Shown: positions 39,596-48,102, counted from the stretch's first letter. The stretch: 64,000 nucleotides of DNA from Stigmatella ashevillena (GCF_028368975.1 NZ_JAQNDM010000002.1:9046425-9110424), one strand, 5' to 3'. Program-made: numbers and translations. Notes: generated by a model from the sequence alone, not told the origin.

Positions 39596-41101
39596 CTACT
39601 TCTTCTTCTTCGCCCAGATGCGTTTGATCCAGGCCTCGATGTCCTTCACCGTCCGGGGGATGCCGTCGGAGAGAACCTTGCAGCCCCGGGCCGTCACCAC
39701 CACGTCATCCTCGATGCGGACGCCGATGCCGCGGTAGCGCGATGGCACCGTGAGATCGTCCGTCTGGAAGTACAGGCCCGGCTCCACGGTGAGCACCATG
39801 CCCGGCTGGAGCTTGCCGTATTTGTAGACCTCCTGCCGCGCCTGCGCGCAGTCGTGCACGTCCAGGCCGAGCATGTGACTGACGTTGTGCAGGGAGTAGC
39901 GCTTGTAGAACTGGTGCTGGTCCTTCAGCGCCTCCTCCGCGTCCGGGAGGATGCCCAGGCGCTCGAGCCCCTGCGCGAGCACGCGCATGGCGGCGCGGTT
40001 GGGCTCCATGAAGTCGTTGCCCGGCTTCACCGCCTTGAAGGCCTGGAGCTGGGCGTCGAGCACCAGCTCGTAGATCTGCCGCTGCTCTTTGGAGAACTTG
40101 CCGGAGACGGGCAGCGTGCGGGTGATGTCCGCGGTGTAGAGGCTGTTGCCCTCCACGCCCGCGTCCAGGAGCAGCAGCTCTCCCTTCTTCACCGGGCCGT
40201 CATTGCGCGTCCAGTGCAGCACGCAGGCGTGCGAGCCGCTGGCGGCGATGGTGTTGTAGCCCACGTCGTTGCCCTCGACCCGGGCGCGGAGGTTGAAGAT
40301 GCCCTCCACCTCCCGCTCGCTGCGGGCGGACTTGAGGCCGCGGATGACGTCCTCGAAGCCCCGCTGCGTGGAGTCGATGGCGGCCTGGAGCTCGCGCAAC
40401 TCCTGCGCGTCCTTGAGAAGCCGCAGCTCCGAGAGCGCCTGGGCCAGCGCCTTGTCCCGCTCCGCCTGGGCGGGGAGCACGCCGTCCACCTTGTCCGAGA
40501 AGCCGCGCAGCACGCGGGTGGGGCGGGACACCTCGCCGTGGAGGTTGGAGAGAAAGCCCTTCAGCTCGGGCAGCCCGCGCGCTTCGTGGACGCCAAAACG
40601 GGCTTGGCTCTCCTTTACCCCCAGGCGCGGCCCCACCCAGAGTTCGCCCTTCACGCGGTCGGTGAAGAAGGTGGCGTCGCTGCGGCCGGGGTTGGGCTCC
40701 ACGAAGAGGATGTCCGTGTGGCCTCCTCCCTCCTTGGGCTGGAGGACGAGCACGCCGTCCGGCTCGGTGTTGCCGGTGAGGTAGTAGAAGTCGGTGCCTG
40801 GGCGGAACCGGTAGTGCGTGTCATTGGCGCGCACCTTCTCGTGGCCGGTGGGGATGATGAGCGTCTCGCCGGGGAAGAGCTTGGAGAGGGCCCGGCGCCG
40901 CGCCAGGAAGGCGTCCGCGTACTTGAGCTTGGGAGGAAGCTTCCGATTGCTGGGCTTCCAGCGCTTCATCATGAAGTCGAGCAGCGCGGGCGGCGGCACG
41001 GTGTCGTGACCGGCGGGCTTCGCCTGGGGCTCGGACGTGACGGGCTGGGAGGCAGTGGCTTCCGTGGCAGCGGCCTGGGCGGCTTCGGACTGGGTCGTCA
41101 T
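39596..41101 (-). CDS. Xaa-Pro aminopeptidase (M24B)
   Basis: A 501-residue metallopeptidase that removes the first residue before proline. An Ala/Pro-rich N-terminal leader (~35 residues) precedes the AMP_N domain (R-x-x-x-x-F-Y-Y-L-T-G). The pita-bread domain has the five metal ligands in order: L-L-D-A-G, Y-T-A-D-I-T-R-T, H-M-L-G-L-D-V-H-D, T-V-E-P-G-L-Y and R-I-E-D-D-V. ATG 41101 was chosen over TTG 41110. It is downstream of rsmE by 52 bp on the same strand and probably cotranscribed. Confidence 0.93.
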   Translation of the reverse strand: MTTQSEAAQAAATEATASQPVTSEPQAKPAGHDTVPPPALLDFMMKRWKPSNRKLPPKLKYADAFLARRRALSKLFPGETLIIPTGHEKVRANDTHYRFRPGTDFYYLTGNTEPDGVLVLQPKEGGGHTDILFVEPNPGRSDATFFTDRVKGELWVGPRLGVKESQARFGVHEARGLPELKGFLSNLHGEVSRPTRVLRGFSDKVDGVLPAQAERDKALAQALSELRLLKDAQELRELQAAIDSTQRGFEDVIRGLKSARSEREVEGIFNLRARVEGNDVGYNTIAASGSHACVLHWTRNDGPVKKGELLLLDAGVEGNSLYTADITRTLPVSGKFSKEQRQIYELVLDAQLQAFKAVKPGNDFMEPNRAAMRVLAQGLERLGILPDAEEALKDQHQFYKRYSLHNVSHMLGLDVHDCAQARQEVYKYGKLQPGMVLTVEPGLYFQTDDLTVPSRYRGIGVRIEDDVVVTARGCKVLSDGIPRTVKDIEAWIKRIWAKKKK

Positions 41102-41153
41102 GGGGGGCAACTCTTGAACAACCCATCGAGCGGCTTCAAGTCCGCAGAGGCCC

Positions 41154-41900
41154 TCAGGCGACGGTTGTGTTGTCTCTCAAAAGGGCCACCTGCCCCAGGA
41201 GGACGGGAACCGCCGTCTCCACCCGGAGGATTCGGGGGCCCAGGGTGAAGGGCTGGAAGCCATGGGCCTCCAGCAGCGCTGCTTCGAACGGGACCCACCC
41301 TCCGTCGGGGCCGATGGCCAGGACCACGCGAGGGGCCATCCCCACGGGCATGGCGGCGAGGGGTGAGCGTGCCGGAGGGTGGGGGAGCAGGCGCAGCGCC
41401 TGGGAGCCCAGGACGGCGTCCAGCTCGTCCTCGACAAAGGGCCGGAACCGCTCGCGCACGAGGATCTCCGGGAGGTGTGTGTCCCGGGCTTGCTCGAGTC
41501 CTTGGAGGAGCAACTCTTGGATGAACTCCGGGGCCAGCACCTTGGAGTCGAAGTAACTCTTCTCCACCCGGGCGGCGTTGACGAGCACCACCCGGTCCAC
41601 CCCCAGGGAGGCCACCGCGGGCAGCACCTTCTTGAGGGCCTTGGGGCGGGGGATGGCCAGCAGCAGGTCCACACCGGCCCGAGGGGGAGGCGGCTCGGTC
41701 AATTGAACGCTCAAGCGCAGCACGCCTTCGCTGTTTTCCAGCACCTCGCCCGTTCCCACGAGGCTGCCCAGCCGTCCCACCCGGAGGCGCTCACCCGGTT
41801 CGGCCCGGAGCACTTCCCGCGCGTGCTGAGCCCGGCGCCCCGTCAAGCGCGCGGTTCCATCCGGAAGGAAATCCTCATCAAGGAGCAGCAGCAGATTCAC
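41154..41900 (-). CDS. rsmE: 16S rRNA (uracil1498-N3)-methyltransferase
   Basis: A 248-residue RsmE. The N-terminal PUA-like part has the H-A-R-E-V-L-R segment. The SPOUT methyltransferase domain follows with A-I-G-P-D-G-G-W and the knot L-G-x-R-I-L-R-V-E-T-A. It modifies U1498 in helix 44 of the small ribosomal subunit. The start lies 39 bp from a divergent lipoprotein gene. Confidence 0.92.
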   Translation of the reverse strand: MNLLLLLDEDFLPDGTARLTGRRAQHAREVLRAEPGERLRVGRLGSLVGTGEVLENSEGVLRLSVQLTEPPPPRAGVDLLLAIPRPKALKKVLPAVASLGVDRVVLVNAARVEKSYFDSKVLAPEFIQELLLQGLEQARDTHLPEILVRERFRPFVEDELDAVLGSQALRLLPHPPARSPLAAMPVGMAPRVVLAIGPDGGWVPFEAALLEAHGFQPFTLGPRILRVETAVPVLLGQVALLRDNTTVA

Positions 41901-41939
41901 GGGAGGACTCCTTACCTGGGCTTGAGTAAAAGACAGCCC

Positions 41940-43187
41940 ATGACTCTATTTCGATCCTCGACATTGAGCGCTGCTCTTTCCTCTGCGGTAACCCTGCTCA
42001 TCGCATGCGGTGGCGGCAACGACGACGGCCATTCTCAGGAGGTCGTCGGAAGCACGGCCCTGACACTCGCAGCGGGTGGAAGGGCCGCCTCGATTCCCAT
42101 CGGAATCGAGAACGTCAACGACTCGCCACTGAAAGCCGCGAACTACCGGGCACTGCTGCGCTTCGTGCCAGTCAGCACCCTCACCATTGATCGGTTCTAC
42201 TTCGGCTTCAAGTTGCGCGGCGCGAGTTGCTGGGACGCCAACAACGCGGGTTATGGCGCTGGAGACGGCGGGCTTCTCCGCGGGAGCCTCGTGCAGATCA
42301 ACCCCACCACGGGGCTTCCGGCGAATGTGATTGCCACGGAAACCGTCAACGCCTGCACCCGTCACAATGAGGCCAAAGCGGAGTTCAATGACGCAACCCC
42401 CGTTCTTGCCTGGGTGAACACACCTGCGACGCTCCAAGGGGGGACGATGTACGCATTGATTGTGAGCAATGCGCACGCCAACCCGGCGGCCCACTTCTTC
42501 TCGTTCAACATGTCGCTTGCCGATACGGCACTGGCAGGCCCCCATGCGCGCAATGAGTTGAGCGCGACGGCGACTGGCGCCCTCCTGTCACTCGATCCGC
42601 GCGAACATGTGGCGTGGTCCGAAGACCATGGCAGCTCGTGGCGATATGGCTCCGCCAATGGCCAGTACCGTTCCTACATGAACGACAACGACACCGCGCA
42701 CCCGGCAACGCGCTTGCCGCAATACGGTTTCCGGTTGTCGAACGGGTCGACCTTGGGAGGTCAGCCGTACTACGCGTACTCGACGGATTGCGTCGGCTGT
42801 ACTGTCGCATACGCGAACGCGCGTTACGCTCGCACCTTCACCGAACTCGGCGGATTCATCGCATCGGGTAGTGGCGTGGGGATCTTGACGATCAGAAATA
42901 CGTCGACGGGCGCGCAGTCGAGCTGTACGCCGTCGCAAGGTTATGGCTTCCGGAAGTGCAGCTTGCCAACGGCCGTTTCGGTGGCTGTGGGGCAGAGCCA
43001 TACGGTGAACGCCACCGGAGCCGTCGAAATCATGAAGATGGATTACTCACAACGCCTGTTGTTTCCGCAGGTCGGCACGGCGAGCGGCGAGTTTCGCGCC
43101 TATCAACCGAACCCGGCACCTGGCACCAACGCGCGAGATGTACCCAGTCTGTGGGCAGGTCCGCTTTCGCCGTACTTTGACAACTGA
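41940..43187 (+). CDS. Putative lipoprotein, function unknown
   Basis: A 415-residue product with a signal peptide ending in the lipobox LLIAC followed by GGGNDD, so an outer- or inner-membrane lipoprotein. The mature part is beta-rich and Thr/Asn/Ser-rich with four to five cysteines; I recognise no domain. Base composition is visibly less GC-biased than in rsmE next door (more TT/AT codons), which may reflect acquisition. ATG 41940 is the only start that yields the signal peptide. The ribosome-binding site is weak. Confidence 0.72.
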   Translation: MTLFRSSTLSAALSSAVTLLIACGGGNDDGHSQEVVGSTALTLAAGGRAASIPIGIENVNDSPLKAANYRALLRFVPVSTLTIDRFYFGFKLRGASCWDANNAGYGAGDGGLLRGSLVQINPTTGLPANVIATETVNACTRHNEAKAEFNDATPVLAWVNTPATLQGGTMYALIVSNAHANPAAHFFSFNMSLADTALAGPHARNELSATATGALLSLDPREHVAWSEDHGSSWRYGSANGQYRSYMNDNDTAHPATRLPQYGFRLSNGSTLGGQPYYAYSTDCVGCTVAYANARYARTFTELGGFIASGSGVGILTIRNTSTGAQSSCTPSQGYGFRKCSLPTAVSVAVGQSHTVNATGAVEIMKMDYSQRLLFPQVGTASGEFRAYQPNPAPGTNARDVPSLWAGPLSPYFDN

Positions 43188-43220
43188 GCCCTGGACGCCA
43201 ACACGCTCTGTCCGGACGCT

Positions 43221-43244
43221 GGACGTCCGCGGACGTCCGCGGAC
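43221..43244. repeat. Tandem palindromic 10-mer repeat
   Basis: GGACGTCCGC occurs twice in tandem plus GGAC, which nests the palindromes GGACGTCC and GTCCGCGGAC. It lies about 35 bp after the lipoprotein stop and could be a protein-binding site or hairpin. Confidence 0.6.
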
Positions 43245-43371
43245 GGGGCCGGTGAAGGCTCGCTTGAGAGGGCTTCGTTCGGAGGTGGGTGGGGGCTGCC
43301 CGTGAAGTCCGCGGGCCAGACGTTGGCCCGAGGCTTGCTCAGGGTCCGTCGCACCTCGAAAGGAAGCCGCC

Positions 43372-43779
43372 ATGACCAACAAACTGACCATGTATTGGAT
43401 GAGCCAGAGCAGCCAGACCTTCTCCTACGCCGTTAACAAAGTGAAGCACGGTGACACGCCGACGTTCAGCCCTGCTCAACTGTCGGCCGCCAAGCCGGTG
43501 ACGGTCACCGCTGAGCAGAGCAGCAACGTGACCCCAGGTCCGGAGGGGACGTATACTTGGAACTCTGTGGATCTGTCGGTCAACGTTGCCTGTGATTATA
43601 CCTTCCCCGCAGGCAGCAGCGGCCAGTTGATCCAGGTCACGCTGAAGCCTTCGAAGGGTCTCCAGATCTCCTTTGACGGTACCAACTGGACCTCGAACAA
43701 TCTTGAGAACAGCTGGACTTCGACCAGCACGATGTTCAAGGTCAACTGCTTCGTTCGGGATCAGTCCGCGAAGGGGTAG
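43372..43779 (+). CDS. Small hypothetical protein, Ser/Thr-rich
   Basis: A 135-residue protein with no signal peptide or membrane segment. It is rich in Ser, Thr, Asn and aromatic residues and reads as all-beta, with two cysteines. AAGGAAG precedes the ATG at good spacing, which supports expression. I recognise no family. It lies immediately upstream of the hairpin-dense tRNA-like region and the intron. Confidence 0.6.
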   Translation: MTNKLTMYWMSQSSQTFSYAVNKVKHGDTPTFSPAQLSAAKPVTVTAEQSSNVTPGPEGTYTWNSVDLSVNVACDYTFPAGSSGQLIQVTLKPSKGLQISFDGTNWTSNNLENSWTSTSTMFKVNCFVRDQSAKG

Positions 43780-43790
43780 ACGTCGCGACG

Positions 43791-43926
43791 AGCGGCGCCA
43801 TCCGGAGCTCTCTCCAGCTTCCGGATACACACCCTGATCTCGGACCCTTCCGGAATCAGGGTGTACTGGTCTTTCAAGACGAGCTGCCGCAGGAGGAGGC
43901 AGCGGGTTCGATTCCCGCCGCCGCCA
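43791..43926 (+). ncRNA. Candidate structured RNA with tRNA-like 3' end (copy A of the T-arm sequence)
   Basis: About 136 nt packed with helices. GCGGCG (43792-43797) can pair with CGCCGC (43919-43924) as a closing acceptor-like stem. Inside lie a 7-bp hairpin (43800-43826, stem ATCCGGA/TCCGGAT), a 10-bp hairpin (43829-43864, stem ACACCCTGAT/ATCAGGGTGT), a 4-bp hairpin (43869-43880), a 6-bp hairpin (43883-43903, stem GCTGCC/GGCAGC) and a perfect T-arm (43902-43918, loop TTCGATT). A strong terminator follows 8 nt later. It does not fold as a normal tRNA or a full tmRNA. It may be a degraded tRNA/tmRNA used as an attachment site, or a distinct RNA. Confidence 0.4.
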
Positions 43927-43933
43927 TCCCGTG

Positions 43934-43968
43934 AAGCCCAGCAATCTTAAAGGGTTGCTGGGCTTTTT
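43934..43968 (+). terminator. Strong intrinsic terminator
   Basis: A perfect 11-bp stem AAGCCCAGCAA/TTGCTGGGCTT (43934-43944, 43955-43965) ends in five T. It terminates the tRNA-like region and the 135-residue gene upstream. Part of it is repeated at copy D. Confidence 0.88.
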
Positions 43969-44496
43969 ACTGCCTTCTGATTCTTCATGTGCCCCCAGTG
44001 TGCGTGCGCCGTGAAGGTGCACTTGACCAGCGGGTGGAAGTCCCGCCCGAGGAGGAAGTCGGCCCCCTCGGTAGCTATCTGGCGGGGACGTCGGGTGACT
44101 GACGGACTCGAAGCCCAGAGACAGAAGGCCTCGAAAGGAGGTCGAGCGAGTTTGCAGGCCGCAACGTGAGTGAAGCCCGAGCAGGCCCCGAAAGGGCAAT
44201 CGTGGGAGCCGACCTGACGCACATACAGGGAAGGCCAAGCACCCGGCGAGAAGGTCGACATCAGCATCGCCAGGTGGACCACCGGGGTAGTGGGGCGCGG
44301 CATGTGAGCACACGGTGAGGTGCGCAACACGGGAGACCTGGTCCAAGCGGGGTAGCCACCCGAACACGCTCTTGGGGCGTGGCGAAGGCCAGGAGTCGGA
44401 GGGGCCCGTACTACCGATGAAGCGGGTAACGACCGTGGAGGGAAGGGGCCCTGGTTCAGGGTGCTTCGCAAGGAGCAGACGCAGCGGGAGATTGGC

Positions 44497-45792
44497 GTGA
44501 GCCTAACAACCCCTACAAAGCTCGAAGAGATCCGAGCGAAGCTGTACGCGAAGGCCAAGGCGGAGCCGACGTTCCGGTTCTACGCGCTGTACGACAAGAT
44601 CTATCGATGGGATGTCCTGACGGAGGCGCTCAGGCAGTCGAAGCAGAAGAAGGGCGCCGCAGGAGTAGACGGACAAACCTTCGAGCAGATCTCTGCGCAC
44701 AGTGAGGAGCGCTGGCTCGAGGAGTTGCAGCGCGAGCTGCAACAGGAGACGTATCGGCCCCAGCCCGTGCGGAGGGTGCTGATACCCAAGCCAGGAGGAG
44801 GCGAGCGGCCACTGGGGATCCCCACGATAAAAGATCGTGTGGTCCAGACGGCGGCGAAGCTCATCCTGGAGCCGATCTTCGAGGCGGACTTGAGCGAGGC
44901 TGCATACGGGTACCGACCTGAACGCAGCGGAGTTCAAGCGGTCCAAGAGGTCCATCAGGAGCTGAAGCGAGGGCGAACGCAGGTGGTGGATGCAGATCTC
45001 TCGAAGTACTTCGACACGATTCCCCATGCGGAGCTGATGAAGAGCGTCGCGCGGAGGGTTGCTGACAAGGCGGTGCTGCATCAGGTGAAGATGTGGCTGA
45101 AGGTGCCTGTGGAAGAGAGGGACGAGCAAGGACGCCCGAGGTACAGCGGAGGCAAGCGCTCGAAGCAGGGGACACCGCAGGGTGGTGTCGTCTCACCGCT
45201 GCTGGCGAACATCTACATCAACCGGTTGTTGAAGGTGTTCGCCAAGAGTGCGCTGATGGAGAGGAGCGGAGCGAAGATCGTCAACTACGCCGATGACTTC
45301 GTGGTGGTAGCCCGCAAGGGAGCCGCGGAGGTGTTGGCGCAGGTGAAGCAATGGCTCGATGGGATGAAGCTGACGCTCAACGAGGCGAAGACGAGCATTC
45401 GCGATGCGCGGAAGGAGCATTTCCGCTTTCTGGGGTACGAGCTGGGGCCACTGGTCTACAAGAAGACCGGCCAGAAGTACCTGGGAGCCCGACCTTCGAA
45501 GAAGGCAATGGAGCATGCCCGAGGTGAAGTGAGCCGAATCCTCCGGCGCGGCAGGACCGAGCGCTGGGAGGAGATAGCGGGCGAGCTCAACCGGTTCCTG
45601 CGAGGGTGGGCGAGCTACTTTGCCTACGACTCGCCGATGCACGCGTTCAACGTGCTGGACTGGCACGTGACGGAACGGGTGAGGAACTTCCTGAGCAGGA
45701 GGCACAACGTGGCGCGAGCAACGTCACGCTTCAAGTACAACGAGGTGCACAAAAGCCTCGGAGTGCTGGAGGTACGTGCGCTCCTGCGCTGA
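44497..45792 (+). CDS. ltrA: Group II intron reverse transcriptase/maturase (LtrA-like)
   Basis: A 431-residue intron-encoded protein. Reverse-transcriptase blocks are in order: G-A-A-G-V-D-G near the start, Y-x-P-x-P-V-R-R-V-x-I-P-K, G-x-R-P-L-G-I-P-T, A-Y-G-Y-R-P-x-R-S, D-A-D-L-S-K-Y-F-D, Q-G-T-P-Q-G-G-V-V-S-P-L and the catalytic Y-A-D-D. The C-terminal maturase (GIIM) domain has W-A-S-Y-F. No HNH endonuclease follows, so it is of the En-minus kind. GTG 44497 has GGGAG 6 nt upstream; GTG 44461 is a less likely start. It lies in domain IV of the intron and helps splicing and retromobility. Confidence 0.93.
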   Translation: MSLTTPTKLEEIRAKLYAKAKAEPTFRFYALYDKIYRWDVLTEALRQSKQKKGAAGVDGQTFEQISAHSEERWLEELQRELQQETYRPQPVRRVLIPKPGGGERPLGIPTIKDRVVQTAAKLILEPIFEADLSEAAYGYRPERSGVQAVQEVHQELKRGRTQVVDADLSKYFDTIPHAELMKSVARRVADKAVLHQVKMWLKVPVEERDEQGRPRYSGGKRSKQGTPQGGVVSPLLANIYINRLLKVFAKSALMERSGAKIVNYADDFVVVARKGAAEVLAQVKQWLDGMKLTLNEAKTSIRDARKEHFRFLGYELGPLVYKKTGQKYLGARPSKKAMEHARGEVSRILRRGRTERWEEIAGELNRFLRGWASYFAYDSPMHAFNVLDWHVTERVRNFLSRRHNVARATSRFKYNEVHKSLGVLEVRALLR

Positions 45793-45817
45793 CACGCATC
45801 GCGTGAGACCTGTCCGA

Positions 45818-45850
45818 GAGCCGGATGCAGGAAATCTGCACGTCCGGTTC
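45818..45850 (+). ncRNA. Group II intron domain V
   Basis: A 33-nt hairpin beginning GAGCCGG and ending CCGGTTC, with the GGAAA-like cap loop and the AGC catalytic triad at 45819-45821. It is the most conserved ribozyme element and confirms the intron. Confidence 0.9.
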
Positions 45851-45969
45851 GATGAGCGGCGTGGAGGAAACGGACCGTGGGTGAGACTCGGCGAGAGGGC
45901 GAGCGAGAGCGGACCTTCGCAGCAGGCGCCGACGAGCCCGAGCGGCACCGCGCCTCCCGTCGACTCTAC

Positions 45970-46121
45970 CCCTCCAGCGGGGATGCGAACGGGACGAGAC
46001 GGGACGAGATGGGACGGAGCGGGGGAACGATCCGGTGTGAGATCAAGGCGTTAGCCGGTAACAGCGCGACCTGCTTGGGGTTTTGCTTCCGCCTTGCTGC
46101 GGGTTCGATTCCCGCCGCTTC
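45970..46121 (+). repeat. Repeat B, downstream part, ending in tRNA-like T-arm
   Basis: It matches repeat C (56463-56615) over ~150 bp at high identity. It begins CCCTCCAGCGGGG, contains a three-unit tandem of GGGACGAGAY/GGGACGGAGC, then a conserved CAAGGCG...CGCCTTG helix and a T-arm (46099-46115, loop TTCGATT) followed by CGCTTCC. The 5' part of the repeat lies at 43986-44003, split off by the intron. Confidence 0.85.
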
Positions 46122-46274
46122 CTATCGAGGTTGCCCGCCGCCTTGAGTCGAATTCACTCCTAACACTACTGCGTTACGGGTCAGAATGAGGGGAGAGCGA
46201 GCAGCCGAAGGCTGAGCGAGTTGGCCGGTATTGCGTTGTCCGTCCGGTGTCCTACCCATGAGGAAGAGAGTCGG

Positions 46275-46500
46275 CGAGGCTCTTTCGCCCTGTACGCGAT
46301 GGGACTGCTGGGAGACGGGAATCGAAAGAGTGTAGAGCCTATCGCCGCGCGCATGCCCGGACCTCAAGAGGGTGGACGCCATGCACCAGAGGTTGTTGCA
46401 CTTCACGGTGGACTCGAAATGGAGCGACCGGGACGTCCGACGGGTAGCGGCCCAGTACGCGTTGGAGGCAATGACGAAGAGAGAGCCGGTGGAAGCCAGC
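46275..46500 (+). pseudogene. IS701-family transposase remnant (frameshifted)
   Basis: Two consecutive pieces in different frames resemble IS701-type DDE transposases: 46275-46358 encodes S-F-A-L-Y-A-M-G-L-L-G-D-G-x-R-K-S-V-E-P-I-A-A-R, and 46372-46500 encodes Q-R-L-L-H-F-T-V-D-S-K-W-S-D-x-x-V-R-R...R-E-P-V-E-A. The catalytic C-terminal two thirds are absent. It is dead. Confidence 0.7.
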
Positions 46501-46524
46501 TCGTTCGTCTGGTCATGCATCAGG

Positions 46525-46564
46525 GGACCAAATCGGTCCTTGTCGGACCAAATTTGGACCAAAT
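46525..46564. repeat. Three copies of GGACCAAAT
   Basis: GGACCAAAT at 46525, 46545 and 46556; the last two form the palindrome CCAAATTTGG. It lies ~200 bp upstream of the marR-like gene. It could be an operator or an IS end. Confidence 0.55.
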
Positions 46565-46765
46565 CCTCCAGCGTCTAGGCGGAATGGGGGCCGTGTTGAG
46601 GGAGAGGGCTGGAGCCGAGGGGGAGAGGAGGGCTGTGGGCCGCTCGCCCCCTCCTCACCTTGCAAAGATTGGGAACACCGAAGTCGCCGACGAAAGTTCG
46701 CTGTTGACCCGAATCGTCCGCGTTTATATCGTGAATGACCTAATCAGGAGCGATTGGGTCAAGTG

Positions 46766-47239
46766 ATGGGTAAACCGAAGCGTACAACAGATGATCGGCA
46801 GCGAGTCGGGTGGCAGCTATCGTTCGCGCTCTACAGCGCGTCGAACCGCGTCATCCGGCTTCACCGGCCGTTCCTCGACCCGCTCGGACTGACCTACCCG
46901 CAGTTCCTCGTGATGCTCGCGCTCTACGAGTCCGCCCCGCGGACCGTCGGCGCGTTGGGCGACGAACTCGGCATGGAGAACGGGACGTTGACGCCGCTCC
47001 TGAAGCGCCTCGAAGGCGCGGGGCTGGTGACCCGCACCCGCGACCGCCAAGACGAGCGTCGCGTGCTGATCGACCTCACGGCGGCGGGCGAGGCGCTCCG
47101 CGAGACGGCGTGCTTGGTGCCGGAGCAGATCAAGACGGCCTGCCGCCTCACCGACCGCGACCTCGCCGAACTCCGCGACACCTTGAACGGGCTGGCCCTC
47201 CCCCGTTCGCCCCAATCAGCGGACCTTGCGGCCGACTGA
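46766..47239 (+). CDS. MarR/OhrR-like transcriptional regulator
   Basis: A 157-residue winged-helix repressor closely patterned on OhrR: L-x-F-A-L-Y-x-x-x-N/R...P-L-D-P-L-G-L-T-Y-P-Q-F-L-V-M-L-x-L-x-E, the recognition helix region N-G-T-L-T-P-L-L-K-R-L-E, and the wing R-x-x-x-D-E-R-R-V. The peroxide-sensing cysteine of OhrR (L-C-F) is serine here (L-S-F, Ser19), so it is unlikely to sense organic peroxide by the classical route. GTG 46763 is an alternative start. It precedes an oxidoreductase that is probably its target. Confidence 0.88.
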   Translation: MGKPKRTTDDRQRVGWQLSFALYSASNRVIRLHRPFLDPLGLTYPQFLVMLALYESAPRTVGALGDELGMENGTLTPLLKRLEGAGLVTRTRDRQDERRVLIDLTAAGEALRETACLVPEQIKTACRLTDRDLAELRDTLNGLALPRSPQSADLAAD

Positions 47240-47334
47240 CGCCGCCTCGTGCCGCTTCAGACCCTGAACGTCCCCGCACCGACCGGTCGGGCCGGGCCGT
47301 CATGTACACGCTTTTCTCGAAGGACAGGCTGACC

Positions 47335-48102
47335 ATGAACGACACGAACAAGTTGAAGATCGGGATCCTCGGCGCGGGAACCATCGGCAAGACGCTGGCG
47401 AGGAAGCTGGCGGCGGCCGGCCACGATGTGAAGGTCGCCAACTCGCGCGGCCCGGAGACGATCGACGCCGAGACCGTGGCGACCGGCGCGAAGGCCGTCA
47501 CCGCCGCCGAGGCGGTGCAGGGCGTGGACGTGGTGATCCTGTCGACGCCGCCTACGGCCTTGATCAAGATCGCCTCGCTGCTCGCCACCTTGCCCGCCGA
47601 GACGGTCGTCATGGACACGTCGAACTACCATCCGTTCCGGGACGGCAGGATCGCCGCGATCGACGCCGGTCAGGTCGAGAGCCTGTGGGTGGTCGAGCAG
47701 TTGGGCCGGCCGATCGTCAAGGCGTGGAACTCGCTCGTCACGGACTCCCTTGTGAACAAGGGCCGACCGGGGGGAAGCCCCGGCCGCATCGCGCTCCCCG
47801 TCGCGGCCGACCGTGAGCGGGATCGGAGGATCGGGATGCGACTCGTTGAGGACACCGGCTTCGATGCGGTCGATGCGGGCACGCTTGCCGAGTCGTGGCG
47901 GCAACAGCCCGGCGCGCCCAGCTACTGCACCGACCTGACCCGCGAGGAACTGCCCGCCGCTTTGGCGAGCGCCGAGCGAGACCGTCTGGCGAAGCGGCGC
48001 AATCTAGCCACCGAAGTCTTCCTCGAACGCTTCCCGAATCTGGGCGAGGAGATTCCGCCTGCTGACTTTGTCCTCCGCGTGCATCGCACATTGTTCATGT
48101 GA
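47335..48102 (+). CDS. NADPH-dependent F420 reductase-like oxidoreductase
   Basis: A 255-residue Rossmann-fold protein of the NADP oxidoreductase/F420-binding group: G-I-L-G-A-G-T-I-G-K-x-L-A-x-K-L near the start, A-N-S-R-G-P-E for NADP preference, and V-V-x-D-T-S-N-Y in the middle. Proteins of this type in F420-free bacteria are of uncertain substrate. ATG 47335 has AAGGACAGG upstream. It is 95 bp after the marR-like gene, same strand. Confidence 0.82.
   Translation: MNDTNKLKIGILGAGTIGKTLARKLAAAGHDVKVANSRGPETIDAETVATGAKAVTAAEAVQGVDVVILSTPPTALIKIASLLATLPAETVVMDTSNYHPFRDGRIAAIDAGQVESLWVVEQLGRPIVKAWNSLVTDSLVNKGRPGGSPGRIALPVAADRERDRRIGMRLVEDTGFDAVDAGTLAESWRQQPGAPSYCTDLTREELPAALASAERDRLAKRRNLATEVFLERFPNLGEEIPPADFVLRVHRTLFM

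Larger units (their letters stand above)
44004..45969 (+). mobile_element. Group II intron (complete, with encoded reverse transcriptase/maturase)
   Basis: The intron begins with GTGCGCC (GUGYG consensus) and ends CTCTAC. Both ends were set by comparison with the uninterrupted paralogue of its target at 56445-56470, where the flanks CAGTGT-AA and CCCTCC are continuous. The last six exon bases GTGTGC (43998-44003) are complementary to GCACAC at 44308-44313 in domain I, a credible IBS1/EBS1 pairing. Domains I-IV fill 44004-44496, the maturase gene is in domain IV, and domain V is at 45818-45850. The intron interrupts a repeat of unknown function, not a gene. It starts 35 bp after the intrinsic terminator. 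Confidence 0.88.

Noticed and set aside
41379-41939. Long N-terminal extension of the 415-residue lipoprotein
   Set aside because: It is antisense to rsmE, and the signal peptide with lipobox begins only at 41940.
43791-43926. A selenocysteine tRNA (a TCA triplet lies in a hairpin near 43875, and selD is in the window)
   Set aside because: The anticodon stem cannot form around that triplet, and the arms do not fit the 8+5 or 9+4 Sec cloverleaf.
44497-45792. Reverse transcriptase as part of a retron or diversity-generating system
   Set aside because: The protein has the LtrA/maturase layout, and a clear domain V with both intron ends surrounds it; there are no template/variable repeats and no msr-msd structure.
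45970-46121. A complete tmRNA gene
   Set aside because: It is far shorter than ~350 nt, with no tag reading frame and no TTCGAC D-loop region; only the T-arm and acceptor-like end match.
46525-46564. CRISPR array
   Set aside because: Repeat units are 9 nt with unequal 2-11 nt gaps, and no cas genes occur anywhere in the window.
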